Shown here one piece after another: positions 19,365 to 29,114 of a DNA stretch of 64,000 nt. Numbering within the stretch: position 1 is the first letter of the stretch; every line of letters begins with the position of its first letter. The notes under the pieces are model-generated. The model saw only the letters and a program-made list of their open reading frames with translations, had not been told where the DNA came from and ran no database searches. The translations under genes and the position numbers were made by a program. The stretch spans positions 62,001 through 126,000 of the forward strand of contig JASJCQ010000020.1 in assembly GCA_030065915.1 (NCBI GenBank), in the 5' to 3' direction. Source of the stretch: Woeseiaceae bacterium (GTDB lineage Bacteria; Pseudomonadota; Gammaproteobacteria; Steroidobacterales; Woeseiaceae).

Positions 19365-20467
19365 TCGACGTCGGCGACGGAGGCACTGGCGAAGCTGTGC
19401 TCACGAGACATCGCCTTTGCGATGATTCGCCAGGAGTTGACGGTCATCAGCAGGAACGGCCACGGATCGCTGCGTTGCCAGGTGATATCCCTCGACGATC
19501 GCATGACGTTGGCGATGCTTCGGAACCTTTCGAGTGAAAAAGCTGAAGCAAGCAGGCGCGTGAAGCAGGAATAGGACTCCTTTAGCCGCTGTTCCGGGAG
19601 CGGTTTCATGTCCAGTCTCGATCCATCGCCGACGATGGCCGCCAGCAGCGTCTCAGGGGTCAGAAAGTGAATACCGCTGGTCGCACGGGGGTTGCATTCA
19701 ATCGGCAGACTTCGCCCGTCGTCTTCGACGATGAAATCGAAAGAGATTAAGCCCGTGTGATTGATCTCACCGACGAACCGCTTTGCCCAGTCGACGACTG
19801 CGGCGCTGTCCGGGGCCGATTCAAACGCTATCGACACGCTGCCGTCGATCAGGGTAGGCCGATAAACGGCCCAGGCGGCCAGTTGACCGTCGCGTGCTAC
19901 ACAGAAAATACTCTGGTGTTCTCCATGCAGTTGCTCCTGCAGCACGGTCTGCTCATCAGCTTGTACGTTGACCCCGGCTGCATGGACCCTGATGCCGCGA
20001 CCCGAGCATGAAAATCGTGGCTTGCTCACGAAGGAAGTCGACCGGGTGAAGTCCGGTGACTCATTGGCAAGGGCAGTCCTAGGCACGGGCATGTGGAACG
20101 ATTCAGCCAGCCTGATGAAACGCGCCTTGTCGTGCAGTTCGAGCGTCTTTGACTGGCCCATCGAGAACACAGGAAGCCCGCGATCACGCAATGCCGATAC
20201 GTAGACGCTTTCCTCTGATACCGGAACGACCAGGTCGACGGCCTCGTCGTCACAAATTCCGGCGAGCTGTTCACAGTAGTTGCCTGGATCCGGATGCGGA
20301 GAGTCGACGACACGGCAACGGGTCACAGACTTCGACATACGGAGCAAGTGCATGGCCCAGGGATCGGCTACGATCACTCGCCAACCAGCGGCTGAAAACG
20401 CGCGCGAAATGTCCAATGCTACGGGCAGTCGGCCAAGTGTCAGCAATACGGTTTTATTTATCGACAC
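19340..20467 (-). CDS. ATP-grasp domain protein
   Basis: N-terminal Rossmann-like VLLTLGRLPVALDISRAFSAAGW; FVSKPRFSCSGRGIRV; LISFDFIVEDDGRSLPIECNPRATSGIHFL. Confidence 0.8.
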   Translation of the reverse strand: MSINKTVLLTLGRLPVALDISRAFSAAGWRVIVADPWAMHLLRMSKSVTRCRVVDSPHPDPGNYCEQLAGICDDEAVDLVVPVSEESVYVSALRDRGLPVFSMGQSKTLELHDKARFIRLAESFHMPVPRTALANESPDFTRSTSFVSKPRFSCSGRGIRVHAAGVNVQADEQTVLQEQLHGEHQSIFCVARDGQLAAWAVYRPTLIDGSVSIAFESAPDSAAVVDWAKRFVGEINHTGLISFDFIVEDDGRSLPIECNPRATSGIHFLTPETLLAAIVGDGSRLDMKPLPEQRLKESYSCFTRLLASAFSLERFRSIANVMRSSRDITWQRSDPWPFLLMTVNSWRIIAKAMSREHSFASASVADVEWRHRDLP

Positions 20468-20544
20468 GGGGCATCATCCGGGGCTGGTAAGGCCTATAAT
20501 ACTTGCTGTTAGCGCGCATCACGAGACATGGAATTCGGCAAAAA

Positions 20545-21912
20545 ATGAGCGACCTGTTTCGTCCGCCCGCACCCCGCCCATTGACGCCCATCAGGTCACT
20601 GATTCGTGTGCTGCGGCAGGGTGATGGAGACCTGCTCAGCCTGGTCCCGATCGATGCCTATACCAAGCCCTGCACGTGGTTGGGATACTCGCGGCGCTCG
20701 ATACTGCTGGTCAACGACCTCAAACTCGTGCGCGAGGTCCTGACTGACCCCCTCGAGATTTTTCCGAAGAATGACCTGATGGCCGGTGCCCTGGAGCCGC
20801 TCGTCGGTGATTCGGTTTTCGTATCGAGCGGCGCCACATGGCGCAGGCAGCGTGCGATGATTGACCCGGCCTTCTCGCACATGCGCATCAACCGCGCGTT
20901 CCCTTCGATGCGGGACGCTGTCGTCGACTACGCTACGTTACTCGACCGGCGTGCCGGAACCGGCGAGTACTTCTCGCTCGATCTCGCGATGAGTGAGTTG
21001 ACCGCCGATGTCATATGTCGAACGGTGTTCTCGACCAAACTCGGCTCGGAGACGGCGCGAGACGTTTTCGAGGCCTTTGCCGAGTTCGAAGACAGTGTCG
21101 CAAACGTCAATCTCCGCGAATTGATATTCGGTAAGCCATGGTCGGACGTGAGGCAGCCGGAGAACGTATTGGCGGCCTGCGAGCGAATCCGGCGGCATAT
21201 CGGTGACCTGATCGATCCGAGGCTGGTCGGGGAGTCGGAGCAGCCCGATGACATCGTCTCCGAGCTGATTGCGGCGCGGGACCCGGAAGGCGGCAAAGGC
21301 TTCAGCCGAAAGGAACTGATCGATCAGCTCGGCGTGTTCTTCCTCGCTGGGCACGAGACAACGGCGAGTGCGCTGACCTGGGTGTTCTACATACTCTCGC
21401 AGCACCCGGAGACGACGGTGAGAATGCGCGACGAAATTGATCGCGTTGTTGGCGCCGGGCCGGTCGAGTTCAAGCACGTCAAGCAGCTGGCATTCATCCG
21501 AAACGTCTTCAGGGAGACGCTTCGCCTTTACCCGCCGATTACCTTTATTCCGAGGGTCGCCGCCGAAGCCACGCAGATCGGAGATTTCAAGGTTAAGAAA
21601 GGCGCGATGATCATGATTTCCCCATGGACGTCTCACCGCAACCGGGAGCTGTGGCAGAACGCTGACTGTTTCGACCCTGATCGGGACGAAGAGGGGGTGT
21701 TATTGTCGTTTGGCCTGGGCCCGCGCGTTTGCATCGGCGCCGCTTTCTCGACTATCGAGTCTGGCCTGATACTCGCGGAACTGGTTCGTCGATACGACTT
21801 TGAGGTCAAGTCTCCGGAGAACGTGAGACCAGTGTCCCGATTGACGACGCGCCCGGCCCGCGAGATCCAGTGCCGCGTGTCGCTGCGTGAACCGCTGGCA
21901 AAGACCGCGTGA
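20545..21912 (+). CDS. Cytochrome P450
   Basis: I-helix FFLAGHETTASAL, K-helix ETLR, heme motif FGLGPRVCIGAAFS. Confidence 0.95.
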   Translation: MSDLFRPPAPRPLTPIRSLIRVLRQGDGDLLSLVPIDAYTKPCTWLGYSRRSILLVNDLKLVREVLTDPLEIFPKNDLMAGALEPLVGDSVFVSSGATWRRQRAMIDPAFSHMRINRAFPSMRDAVVDYATLLDRRAGTGEYFSLDLAMSELTADVICRTVFSTKLGSETARDVFEAFAEFEDSVANVNLRELIFGKPWSDVRQPENVLAACERIRRHIGDLIDPRLVGESEQPDDIVSELIAARDPEGGKGFSRKELIDQLGVFFLAGHETTASALTWVFYILSQHPETTVRMRDEIDRVVGAGPVEFKHVKQLAFIRNVFRETLRLYPPITFIPRVAAEATQIGDFKVKKGAMIMISPWTSHRNRELWQNADCFDPDRDEEGVLLSFGLGPRVCIGAAFSTIESGLILAELVRRYDFEVKSPENVRPVSRLTTRPAREIQCRVSLREPLAKTA

Positions 21913-23369
21913 AGAAACACGTCATTGTCGTCGGCGCAGGAATGGGCGGCCTCGTTTCAGCGCTCGACCTGGCGGCGACCGGATTCCGAGTGACGCTGCT
22001 GGAGCGACAGTCGGAGCCCGGCGGCAAGATGCACGAGGTCACCGTCGGCGGTGACGGAGTCGATTCGGGCCCTACTGTGTTCACCATGCGATGGGTGTTC
22101 GACAGCCTCTTTAAGGACGCGGGCCTGTCGCTGGATGACTGTGTAGAACTCGTTGAAGCGGAGGACCTGGCGCGCCACGCGTGGCTCGACGGCAGCCGGC
22201 TGGACCTGTACGCGGACCTCGAGCGTTCCGTCGCGTCCGTCGCTGAATTTGCCGGCAGTGCAGAGGCGGAGGCCTATAGACAGTTTGCGTGCCAATCCGC
22301 GTCCGTCTTCGAGACATTGGACGACACGTTTATGCGTTGCGAGAAGCCGGGGCCATTCGGGCTTACGCTGTCAGTCGGATTGACGCGCCTGAACAGGCTT
22401 CTGCAAACCAAACCGTTCTCGAGTCTCTGGGCGGAGCTCGGGCGGGTCTTTCGCGACCCGAGACTCCGGCAACTGTTTGCTCGCTACGCCACGTATTGCG
22501 GATCTTCCCCATTCGAATCGCCCGCGACGCTGATGCTGATTGCACACGCCGAGCGAGCCGGTGTTTGGATGGTGCGTGGCGGGATGCAGCGTTTTGCCGA
22601 GGCGCTCCTGAAAGCCGCGCAGGATCGCGGGGTGGAGACCCGACTTGACACGGCTGTTGACGAAATAGTCAGCGAGCGAAGCAAGGTGGTCGGCGTTCGA
22701 CTGCAGAACGGCGAGACGCTGAGTTCCGATTTCGTTGTGTTCAACGGAGACGTCAACGCGCTGAGTCACGGGCTGCTGGGTGCCAGCGTTGAGAAAGCGG
22801 TACCGGACAGACGCAAGGAGTCGCGATCGCTGTCTGCGTTAACGTGGAGTATGAAAGCGACTCCGCGAGGCTTCCCGCTGCGCTATCACACGGTGTTCTT
22901 CGGTGCTGACTACCGGGCCGAGTTCGACGCCATATTCAAGCGACAGACTGTTTGCGACGAGCCGACACTCTATGTCTGTGCCCAGGACAGGATCGAGGGC
23001 AGGGAGCCGGAAGGGGCAGAAAAGCTCTTCGTGCTGATGAATGCGCCACCCAGGGCCCTGTCGGAATCGGAGATCGATGACTTCGAAGCACGTGCGTTCA
23101 GTTTGCTGGGTCGTCACGGGCTGGGGCTCGATATCGCATCTGTCGAGCGCAGGATTCCGTCGGATTTCGATGCACGCTTTCCCGGCAGCCAGGGCGCGAT
23201 ATACGGCTGGCCCACGCATGGCGCGTTCGGCACGTTCAAGCGCTCAGGATCTCGCTCATCGATCAAGGGGCTGTATTTCGCGGGAGGCACCGTCCATCCG
23301 GGCCCGGGCATTCCGATGGCGGCACTGTCGGGCCGCATTGCGGCTGCCAGCATCCGCAAGGACGCCTGA
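21909..23369 (+). CDS. crtD: CrtD-like methoxyneurosporene/hydroxyneurosporene desaturase
   Basis: FAD dinucleotide-binding GAGMGGLVSALDLAATGFRVTLLERQSEPGGKM; C-terminal YFAGGTVHPGPGIPMAALSGR; overlaps P450 stop. Confidence 0.88.
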   Translation: MKKHVIVVGAGMGGLVSALDLAATGFRVTLLERQSEPGGKMHEVTVGGDGVDSGPTVFTMRWVFDSLFKDAGLSLDDCVELVEAEDLARHAWLDGSRLDLYADLERSVASVAEFAGSAEAEAYRQFACQSASVFETLDDTFMRCEKPGPFGLTLSVGLTRLNRLLQTKPFSSLWAELGRVFRDPRLRQLFARYATYCGSSPFESPATLMLIAHAERAGVWMVRGGMQRFAEALLKAAQDRGVETRLDTAVDEIVSERSKVVGVRLQNGETLSSDFVVFNGDVNALSHGLLGASVEKAVPDRRKESRSLSALTWSMKATPRGFPLRYHTVFFGADYRAEFDAIFKRQTVCDEPTLYVCAQDRIEGREPEGAEKLFVLMNAPPRALSESEIDDFEARAFSLLGRHGLGLDIASVERRIPSDFDARFPGSQGAIYGWPTHGAFGTFKRSGSRSSIKGLYFAGGTVHPGPGIPMAALSGRIAAASIRKDA

Positions 23370-23370
23370 G

Positions 23371-24852
23371 TCACGCCGGGTCCGGCACGACCTCGTCCAG
23401 CACCTTGGCCGACGAGATAACGCCGGGCAATCCGGCGCCCGGATGGGTGCCGGCACCAACGATGTAGAGATCGTCGACCTCTTCGCTGCGGTTATGCGGC
23501 CTGAACCAGGCGGTCTGTGTCAGCACGGGCTCAAGGCCGAATGCTGCGCCCTTGACAGACGACAGCCTTTCCTTGAAATCAATCGGTGTCAGAAGCCGCG
23601 AGGTGACGACGTGTTTCTCGAGGTCGGGCAGAACACTGTCGGACAACGTCTTCGCGATCCGTTGACGGTACTGTTCCGCCTGCTGCTCCCAGTCAATATC
23701 ACTGTCCAGGTGCGGGACTGGCGACAGTACATAGAATGCGTCGCAGCCAGGCGGTGCCAGCGATGAATCCGTTGCCGTCGGGCGGTGCAGGTAGAGGCTG
23801 TAGTCGTCCGCGAGGACCTTCTTCGAGAAGATGTCTTTCAACAGCTCCTTGTAGCGATCGCCCAGCATGATCATGTGATGGGGTACATCCGGGTACTGGC
23901 GGTCTGTGCCGAAGTACCAGACAAACAGGCTCATCGAATAGCGCGCCCGGTCGAGCTTTGCATCCGTCCAGCGCTTGCGGCGATGGTCCGATAACAGGTG
24001 CTTGTACGTTGCCGCTGAGTCGGCATTGGATACGACGAGATCGGAACGGACGATTTCTCCGTTCTCCAGTTCTACGCCCCTGGCCGCGCCGTTCTCGACG
24101 ATGATCCGCCGCACGGATGCGTTGTATCGCATCTCGCCACCCTGCGATTCGATAAGGCCGACGAGGCCCTCGATAATTGCGCCGGTGCCGCCCATCGCGA
24201 AGTGGATGCCGTGCTTGCGCTCAAGTTGTGCGATGAGCGCGTAGGCTGCCGTGGCCGTAAACGGATTGCCGCCGATCAGCAACGGGTGAAAGCTGAAGAT
24301 CCGCCTGAGTTTGGGGTGCTTGATGTAACGCGCGACCAGCCCATGTACGGAGCGATAGAACTGCGCGTCGATGAGTTTCGGCAGGATCTCGAGCATTTTG
24401 CCGAATGAGTCAAAGGAGACGTGCAACAGCTTGTCAAAGCCTATGTCGTACAATTTGGCGCTGGCCTTGAGGAATTGTTCGTAGCCAGCGACGTCGTCGG
24501 GATTGAAACGTGCAATCTCGCGTTTCATCGCCTCCGGGTCGCCGCTGTAATCGAAATGGCTGCCGTCGTCGAAGCGAATCGTGTAGTAGGGCGACAATTC
24601 TCGGAGATCGATGTCGTCGGACATCTGCTTGCCGCACAGGGCCCATAGCTCCTCAAGCAGGAAGGGTGCGGTGATGATCGTCGGGCCCGCGTCGAAAACG
24701 AATCCGTCCTGTCGATAAACGAAGGCGCGTCCTCCTGGACCATCGAGCTTTTCGACGACGGTGACGTCATAACCCCTGGCGCTCAGCCTGACCGCTGCGG
24801 CCAGTCCGCCGAACCCGCTACCGATGACGATAGCCTTTGCCCGATTACCCAT
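23371..24852 (-). CDS. crtI: Phytoene desaturase
   Basis: VIGSGFGGLAAAVRLSARGYDVTVVEKLDGPGGRAFVYRQDGFVFDAGPT; C-terminal VGAGTHPGAGLPGVISSAKV. Confidence 0.95.
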   Translation of the reverse strand: MGNRAKAIVIGSGFGGLAAAVRLSARGYDVTVVEKLDGPGGRAFVYRQDGFVFDAGPTIITAPFLLEELWALCGKQMSDDIDLRELSPYYTIRFDDGSHFDYSGDPEAMKREIARFNPDDVAGYEQFLKASAKLYDIGFDKLLHVSFDSFGKMLEILPKLIDAQFYRSVHGLVARYIKHPKLRRIFSFHPLLIGGNPFTATAAYALIAQLERKHGIHFAMGGTGAIIEGLVGLIESQGGEMRYNASVRRIIVENGAARGVELENGEIVRSDLVVSNADSAATYKHLLSDHRRKRWTDAKLDRARYSMSLFVWYFGTDRQYPDVPHHMIMLGDRYKELLKDIFSKKVLADDYSLYLHRPTATDSSLAPPGCDAFYVLSPVPHLDSDIDWEQQAEQYRQRIAKTLSDSVLPDLEKHVVTSRLLTPIDFKERLSSVKGAAFGLEPVLTQTAWFRPHNRSEEVDDLYIVGAGTHPGAGLPGVISSAKVLDEVVPDPA

Positions 24853-24937
24853 TTGCCCGGTGTTCCCTCAACGCGCGATTCAGTGCTCAATACTATAGAA
24901 TTGCAGCACTGCTAGACAGTCTGGACAGGAGCAGGTT

Positions 24938-25666
24938 TTGGTTGTCCATCTATTCGAGTCGCTCATCGTGGCCCACATTATTACAGGCACCGTCGGCCTG
25001 TTATGTGTGTGGATTCCGATAGTGGGTCGAAAGGGCAGCCGCCTGCACAAACTGTGGGGCAAGGTCTTCGCCTACAGCATGCTGACGACCGGAACGATCG
25101 CGATCGGCATCAGCCTGTGCACACTGCACTCGCCACTCGAGACACATCTTTTTTCCGACGACGAACCACTGATTAGGGGCATCTTCGGATGGATGATGCT
25201 GTATCTCGCCACAATGACCATCATGCTGGCCTGGTATGGGTTGCTCTGTATTCGTAATCGCCAGTCGCATGAACGCAACCGGAATCCGGTCAATCTGACG
25301 CTGCAGTTTCTGACCTTCCTGACGGCAGCGAATTGCGCGTACCAGGGGATCCTGCTGAAGAACGGCCTCATGATCGGGATTTCAACGATCGGTCTTGCCG
25401 CGGCGGTTCTGAATACACACTTCATCTTCCGCCAGTCACCGCCGATGAATGAGTGGTTGATTCAACACTCACGGGGTCTCGTGGGCGCCGCGATTTCGGT
25501 CTACACGGCCTTCCTCGCGTTTGGCGCCGTGAACCTGTTGCCGGAATATGCGTTAAGCCCTGTGCTTTGGTCGATGCCGACGATTCTGGGGGTCACGTAC
25601 CTGCTGTATCACCAGGCGAAGATAACGATGCAGCGTCGCCGGCTGGAGGCGCGCCAGGGTACCTGA
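24938..25666 (+). CDS. Multi-TM membrane protein (possibly DUF2306-like)
   Basis: Several hydrophobic segments; GSRLHKLWGKVFAYSML near N-terminus. Confidence 0.55.
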   Translation: MVVHLFESLIVAHIITGTVGLLCVWIPIVGRKGSRLHKLWGKVFAYSMLTTGTIAIGISLCTLHSPLETHLFSDDEPLIRGIFGWMMLYLATMTIMLAWYGLLCIRNRQSHERNRNPVNLTLQFLTFLTAANCAYQGILLKNGLMIGISTIGLAAAVLNTHFIFRQSPPMNEWLIQHSRGLVGAAISVYTAFLAFGAVNLLPEYALSPVLWSMPTILGVTYLLYHQAKITMQRRRLEARQGT

Positions 25667-25673
25667 TGGAACG

Positions 25674-26546
25674 TTAGTGCAAGCCCCCGCGCTGCCAGGC
25701 AACGGTCGCCATTGCGATACCAATTACAACGAACATGACGGCGATCGCTTTCTGCAGCGTTCGCTGGTTGAACCGGCCCTGCAGGCGCGGGCCGATCTGT
25801 CCCCCGATCAACACGCCTGGAATGTCCCAGACCAGCAGGTGCCAGGGTACTGCTGCCCAGCCTCCGTCCCTAATGAGCTCCACCGCAAGCGCCGACGACG
25901 CCGTCGCTACGGTCAGGATAACGACCAGGACCGACGTCGCGGCGGCGACAGCAATCGGTACACCCCGACGCGTCAGCTGTGAGATCGTAACTTCGCCGAT
26001 GCCTACGGACACGAGCCCGGTCATGAAAGCGCCGACGCCAGTCAACAGCTTGTCCTTGATGTGCAGTCCGTCGTGAAGAAATTCATGCCGGTTGCCGGCG
26101 CTGTCGATAACCAGCCTGAGCTCCTGCGGGACGTCGTCACGCACCGGCACGCGAGTCCGGGTCTGCTGGAACAAGCCAACCGCGAGCAGCAGCACGAGCA
26201 GGGCGTACCCGGCAAGCAGCAGGTGATCCGGCATCGCATTAGCCAACATGGCTCCGGCAATGGCGACCGGCACCGCGATAATCAGCAGGCGTGACGCAAG
26301 CCCGTAGTCGATGAGTCTGCGACGCTGGTAGCCGATGAATCCGGACAGGAAGCCGAAGGTTTGTGTAATTAACGCGGCTGCGATCGCGGCGACGGTTGAG
26401 GAGAGCACATATTCCTCGCCCAGCAGCGGGAAGATCAGGACGAAGATCGGCGTGAACAGCGCCGCTCCGCCAATGCCGCTGAGCATTGCGCAGGTAGCCA
26501 CACAGATGGCCACCGGGAACATAAACCAGTAAAGCGTAAAGTCCAT
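25674..26546 (-). CDS. TauE/SafE family sulfite exporter-like permease
   Basis: Multiple TM segments, SGIGGAALFTPIF N-terminal repeat, GVGAFMTGLVSVGIGEVTI second repeat. Confidence 0.82.
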   Translation of the reverse strand: MDFTLYWFMFPVAICVATCAMLSGIGGAALFTPIFVLIFPLLGEEYVLSSTVAAIAAALITQTFGFLSGFIGYQRRRLIDYGLASRLLIIAVPVAIAGAMLANAMPDHLLLAGYALLVLLLAVGLFQQTRTRVPVRDDVPQELRLVIDSAGNRHEFLHDGLHIKDKLLTGVGAFMTGLVSVGIGEVTISQLTRRGVPIAVAAATSVLVVILTVATASSALAVELIRDGGWAAVPWHLLVWDIPGVLIGGQIGPRLQGRFNQRTLQKAIAVMFVVIGIAMATVAWQRGGLH

Positions 26547-26570
26547 GAGTCTTCCGTGACGACGAGTCGG

Positions 26571-26852
26571 CTAGGTCCCTCGCTGCCAGCGTGCGCTTAT
26601 ATCAAGCACATGAAACACGAGCGACGTAACGAGCCACAGCGCTATCCACTGCCAGCCGGCGTCCGTGACGGCCGCCTTGATGGCGAGCGCGAGGCTGCCA
26701 CCCGCACCGATGTTGACCAGCAAAGGGTAGGGGGGAATGCCCTTACCCTGTGTCCGATAGAGGATCGAGACCAAAAGAAGCTCGACAATCAGGACGCCGA
26801 TGACGATATCGATGATCCGGCCCGACAGGATCAACTCGCTCAATATCTCCAT
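26571..26852 (-). CDS. Small hypothetical membrane protein
   Basis: 93 aa, several hydrophobic segments, next to TauE-like gene on same strand. Confidence 0.5.
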   Translation of the reverse strand: MEILSELILSGRIIDIVIGVLIVELLLVSILYRTQGKGIPPYPLLVNIGAGGSLALAIKAAVTDAGWQWIALWLVTSLVFHVLDISARWQRGT

Positions 26853-26950
26853 TTACTCTAGCTCCTCGTCGCCCACCGGCGATGCCCGTCAGGACGCGCT
26901 AACATACCGATTAGCGCGATCAAGTCAAAAATGCGGGATGGAACCAGTGC

Positions 26951-27934
26951 CTAGAGGATGGCTCGAAATTCCTCTGCCAGCGCGGCCGCGCTCCTGAAGG
27001 CGGCCTCGATACGTCCCCTGATGAACCAGTCTCCGCAGGCTGCAATTTTCGATTCCCGGTCCACGAAGCATGCCGGCCCGTTTTGTTTGTCGGTGTTCGC
27101 ATAGCGCCAGCGGTGGATCTGCCTTTCACTCGCCCTGCGGCCGTCGATGCCAGAGACCGACTCGAGTTGCTCAAGCATGTGCGCACTGACCTCCGCCAGG
27201 TCGAGCTCGATATTGGCATCGGCCCATGCATTGGTCGCGTGCACGACGAGAGTGAAGTCGCCCGATCGCCCCGGCTTGGAGCTGTTGACGGAGATCCAGC
27301 TGATGTCGGCTTGTAGGACACGCGCCGCGTCGAACGGCGTCGCCACGGGCTGATCGAAACCGAGCATCAACGCATAGCAGGCTTTCATCTCGACAGAATC
27401 CGCCAGCGCACCAAGCGCGCTATCCGCACCGATGACCGGCGTGATCTGCGGCGAGGGCTGCGTGCAGACCAGCCAGTCGAAACCGCCGAATTCCGAGCCG
27501 TCGTCAGCAAACAGTGTCCAGAGGCCTTTCTCGAGGTTCGCCCGCTCGATCCTCAAGCCGAGCCGGGTATCCAGCCCTTCAGCCAACGCCTTCGGCAATG
27601 CGTTCATGGCTGGCGCACCGACGTAATGCGGGTGGTCATCGTCCCAGGATCGTTCGGATGTGATCGTGTCGCCGGTGAGCTCCGCGAACCGGGCATGCCA
27701 TGGCGCGACGACACCGGCCCCGATGAGCGGCTCGAGGAATTTGCGAAATGTCGCCGAGCGCGCGGTGAAGAATTGGGCGCCATGATCGAAGCGGTAGGGA
27801 TCGGCGTAACGCGTCGCCATTCGGCCTCCGACGCCGCGGGATTTATCGAACAGAACGACGTCATTCTGCGCGGACACTTCCCGAGCAAACACGAGTCCCG
27901 CGAGTCCTGCACCTATCACGGCAATCCTGGTCAC
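26951..27934 (-). CDS. FAD/NAD(P)-dependent amine-oxidase-like (renalase-like) oxidoreductase
   Basis: [49 protein letters not shown]-terminal [23 protein letters not shown]. Confidence 0.85.
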   Translation of the reverse strand: MTRIAVIGAGLAGLVFAREVSAQNDVVLFDKSRGVGGRMATRYADPYRFDHGAQFFTARSATFRKFLEPLIGAGVVAPWHARFAELTGDTITSERSWDDDHPHYVGAPAMNALPKALAEGLDTRLGLRIERANLEKGLWTLFADDGSEFGGFDWLVCTQPSPQITPVIGADSALGALADSVEMKACYALMLGFDQPVATPFDAARVLQADISWISVNSSKPGRSGDFTLVVHATNAWADANIELDLAEVSAHMLEQLESVSGIDGRRASERQIHRWRYANTDKQNGPACFVDRESKIAACGDWFIRGRIEAAFRSAAALAEEFRAIL

Positions 27935-28026
27935 TGATTTTTTCCGAAACGACTTGTTACAGACGCATCCTAGCGCGGCCGCCGCGCAGCGGCCAAACTA
28001 GCGACTCCGCCGTTCGACCCATCACG

Positions 28027-28173
28027 ATGCACAAGAAGCTGAACCTGCCGACCAAGACCTGCCCAACCTGCCTGCGCCCGTTCACGTGGCGTAAGAAATG
28101 GGAAAGGGACTGGGACGCCGTGCGTTACTGCTCCAAGCGCTGCCGAGGAGAGCGCCATGCCCGAGGGGCCTGA
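28027..28173 (+). CDS. DUF2256 domain protein, 48 aa
   Basis: [48 protein letters not shown]; Cys pairs; below ORF-track cutoff. Confidence 0.85.
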   Translation: MHKKLNLPTKTCPTCLRPFTWRKKWERDWDAVRYCSKRCRGERHARGA

Positions 28174-28978
28174 GATCCGGCTCGCGGCCGACAAGATCGC
28201 CCGCGTTCTCGTCGGAAAGAAACTCGCAAACGTGACTCTGACGCTGCCATTAATGCAGGAATACGAAGATGTCCTGCGCGGCCGCACGATCACCGCCATC
28301 GATACGCGCGGCAAGGCCATGTTGACCCGTTTCGACAATGGACTGGTCATGTACAGCCACAACCAGCTCTACGGCCGATGGTATACGTCGAAGTTGCCGC
28401 GCCTGCCCAGGACAACCCGAAGTCTCCGCGTTGCGTTCGATACCGACACGCACACGGCCAGGCTCTACAGCGCGACAGACATCGACATACTGGAAGAAGA
28501 CCGGCTTGAAGAACACCCGTTCCTGAAGGCTGTCGGACCCGACGTGCTTGACCCTGAGCTGAAGCCGGTCGACATCGTCAAGCGGCTCGAATCGAAACGC
28601 TTCTCCGGGCGTGCCTTCGGCAGCCTGTACCTCGACCAGCACTTTCTTGCCGGTATTGGCAACTACCTCAGGTCCGAGATCCTCTGGGCGGGCGGTGTGT
28701 TCCCAACCAACCGCCCGAAAGACGTCGACCGGGCAACGTTGCAGAGACTCGCACGCGAGACGCTGAAGATCAGTCGCCGTTCCTATCGGACGAAGGGCAT
28801 TACCGTCACGGCGAAAATCGCGCAGCAGCAGAAGGCGAGGGGTCTTCGCTACGGTCAGTACCGTCACTACGTATTCAGCAGGGGCGGTGAAAACTGTCAT
28901 ACATGCTCGACACGCATCGAGCGGACCGACGTAGGCAGTCGTAAACTCTTTTATTGTCCCTCTTGCCAGCCGGCCTGA
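28157..28978 (+). CDS. nei: Endonuclease VIII (Fpg/Nei family)
   Basis: N-terminal [14 protein letters not shown]-terminal zinc finger [25 protein letters not shown]. Confidence 0.93.
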   Translation: MPEGPEIRLAADKIARVLVGKKLANVTLTLPLMQEYEDVLRGRTITAIDTRGKAMLTRFDNGLVMYSHNQLYGRWYTSKLPRLPRTTRSLRVAFDTDTHTARLYSATDIDILEEDRLEEHPFLKAVGPDVLDPELKPVDIVKRLESKRFSGRAFGSLYLDQHFLAGIGNYLRSEILWAGGVFPTNRPKDVDRATLQRLARETLKISRRSYRTKGITVTAKIAQQQKARGLRYGQYRHYVFSRGGENCHTCSTRIERTDVGSRKLFYCPSCQPA

Positions 28979-29114
28979 CGCCTGATCGACCGGTAGCTCC
29001 TACCAGCATAGAATCGTGCCAAACCGCCGCGGCCGCTCCTGGCAGGATATGCATTGGAACTTTTCTCACCTGCTAGCGTCTGCATTGATCTGATTCGTTC
29101 CACAGGGGGAGATA

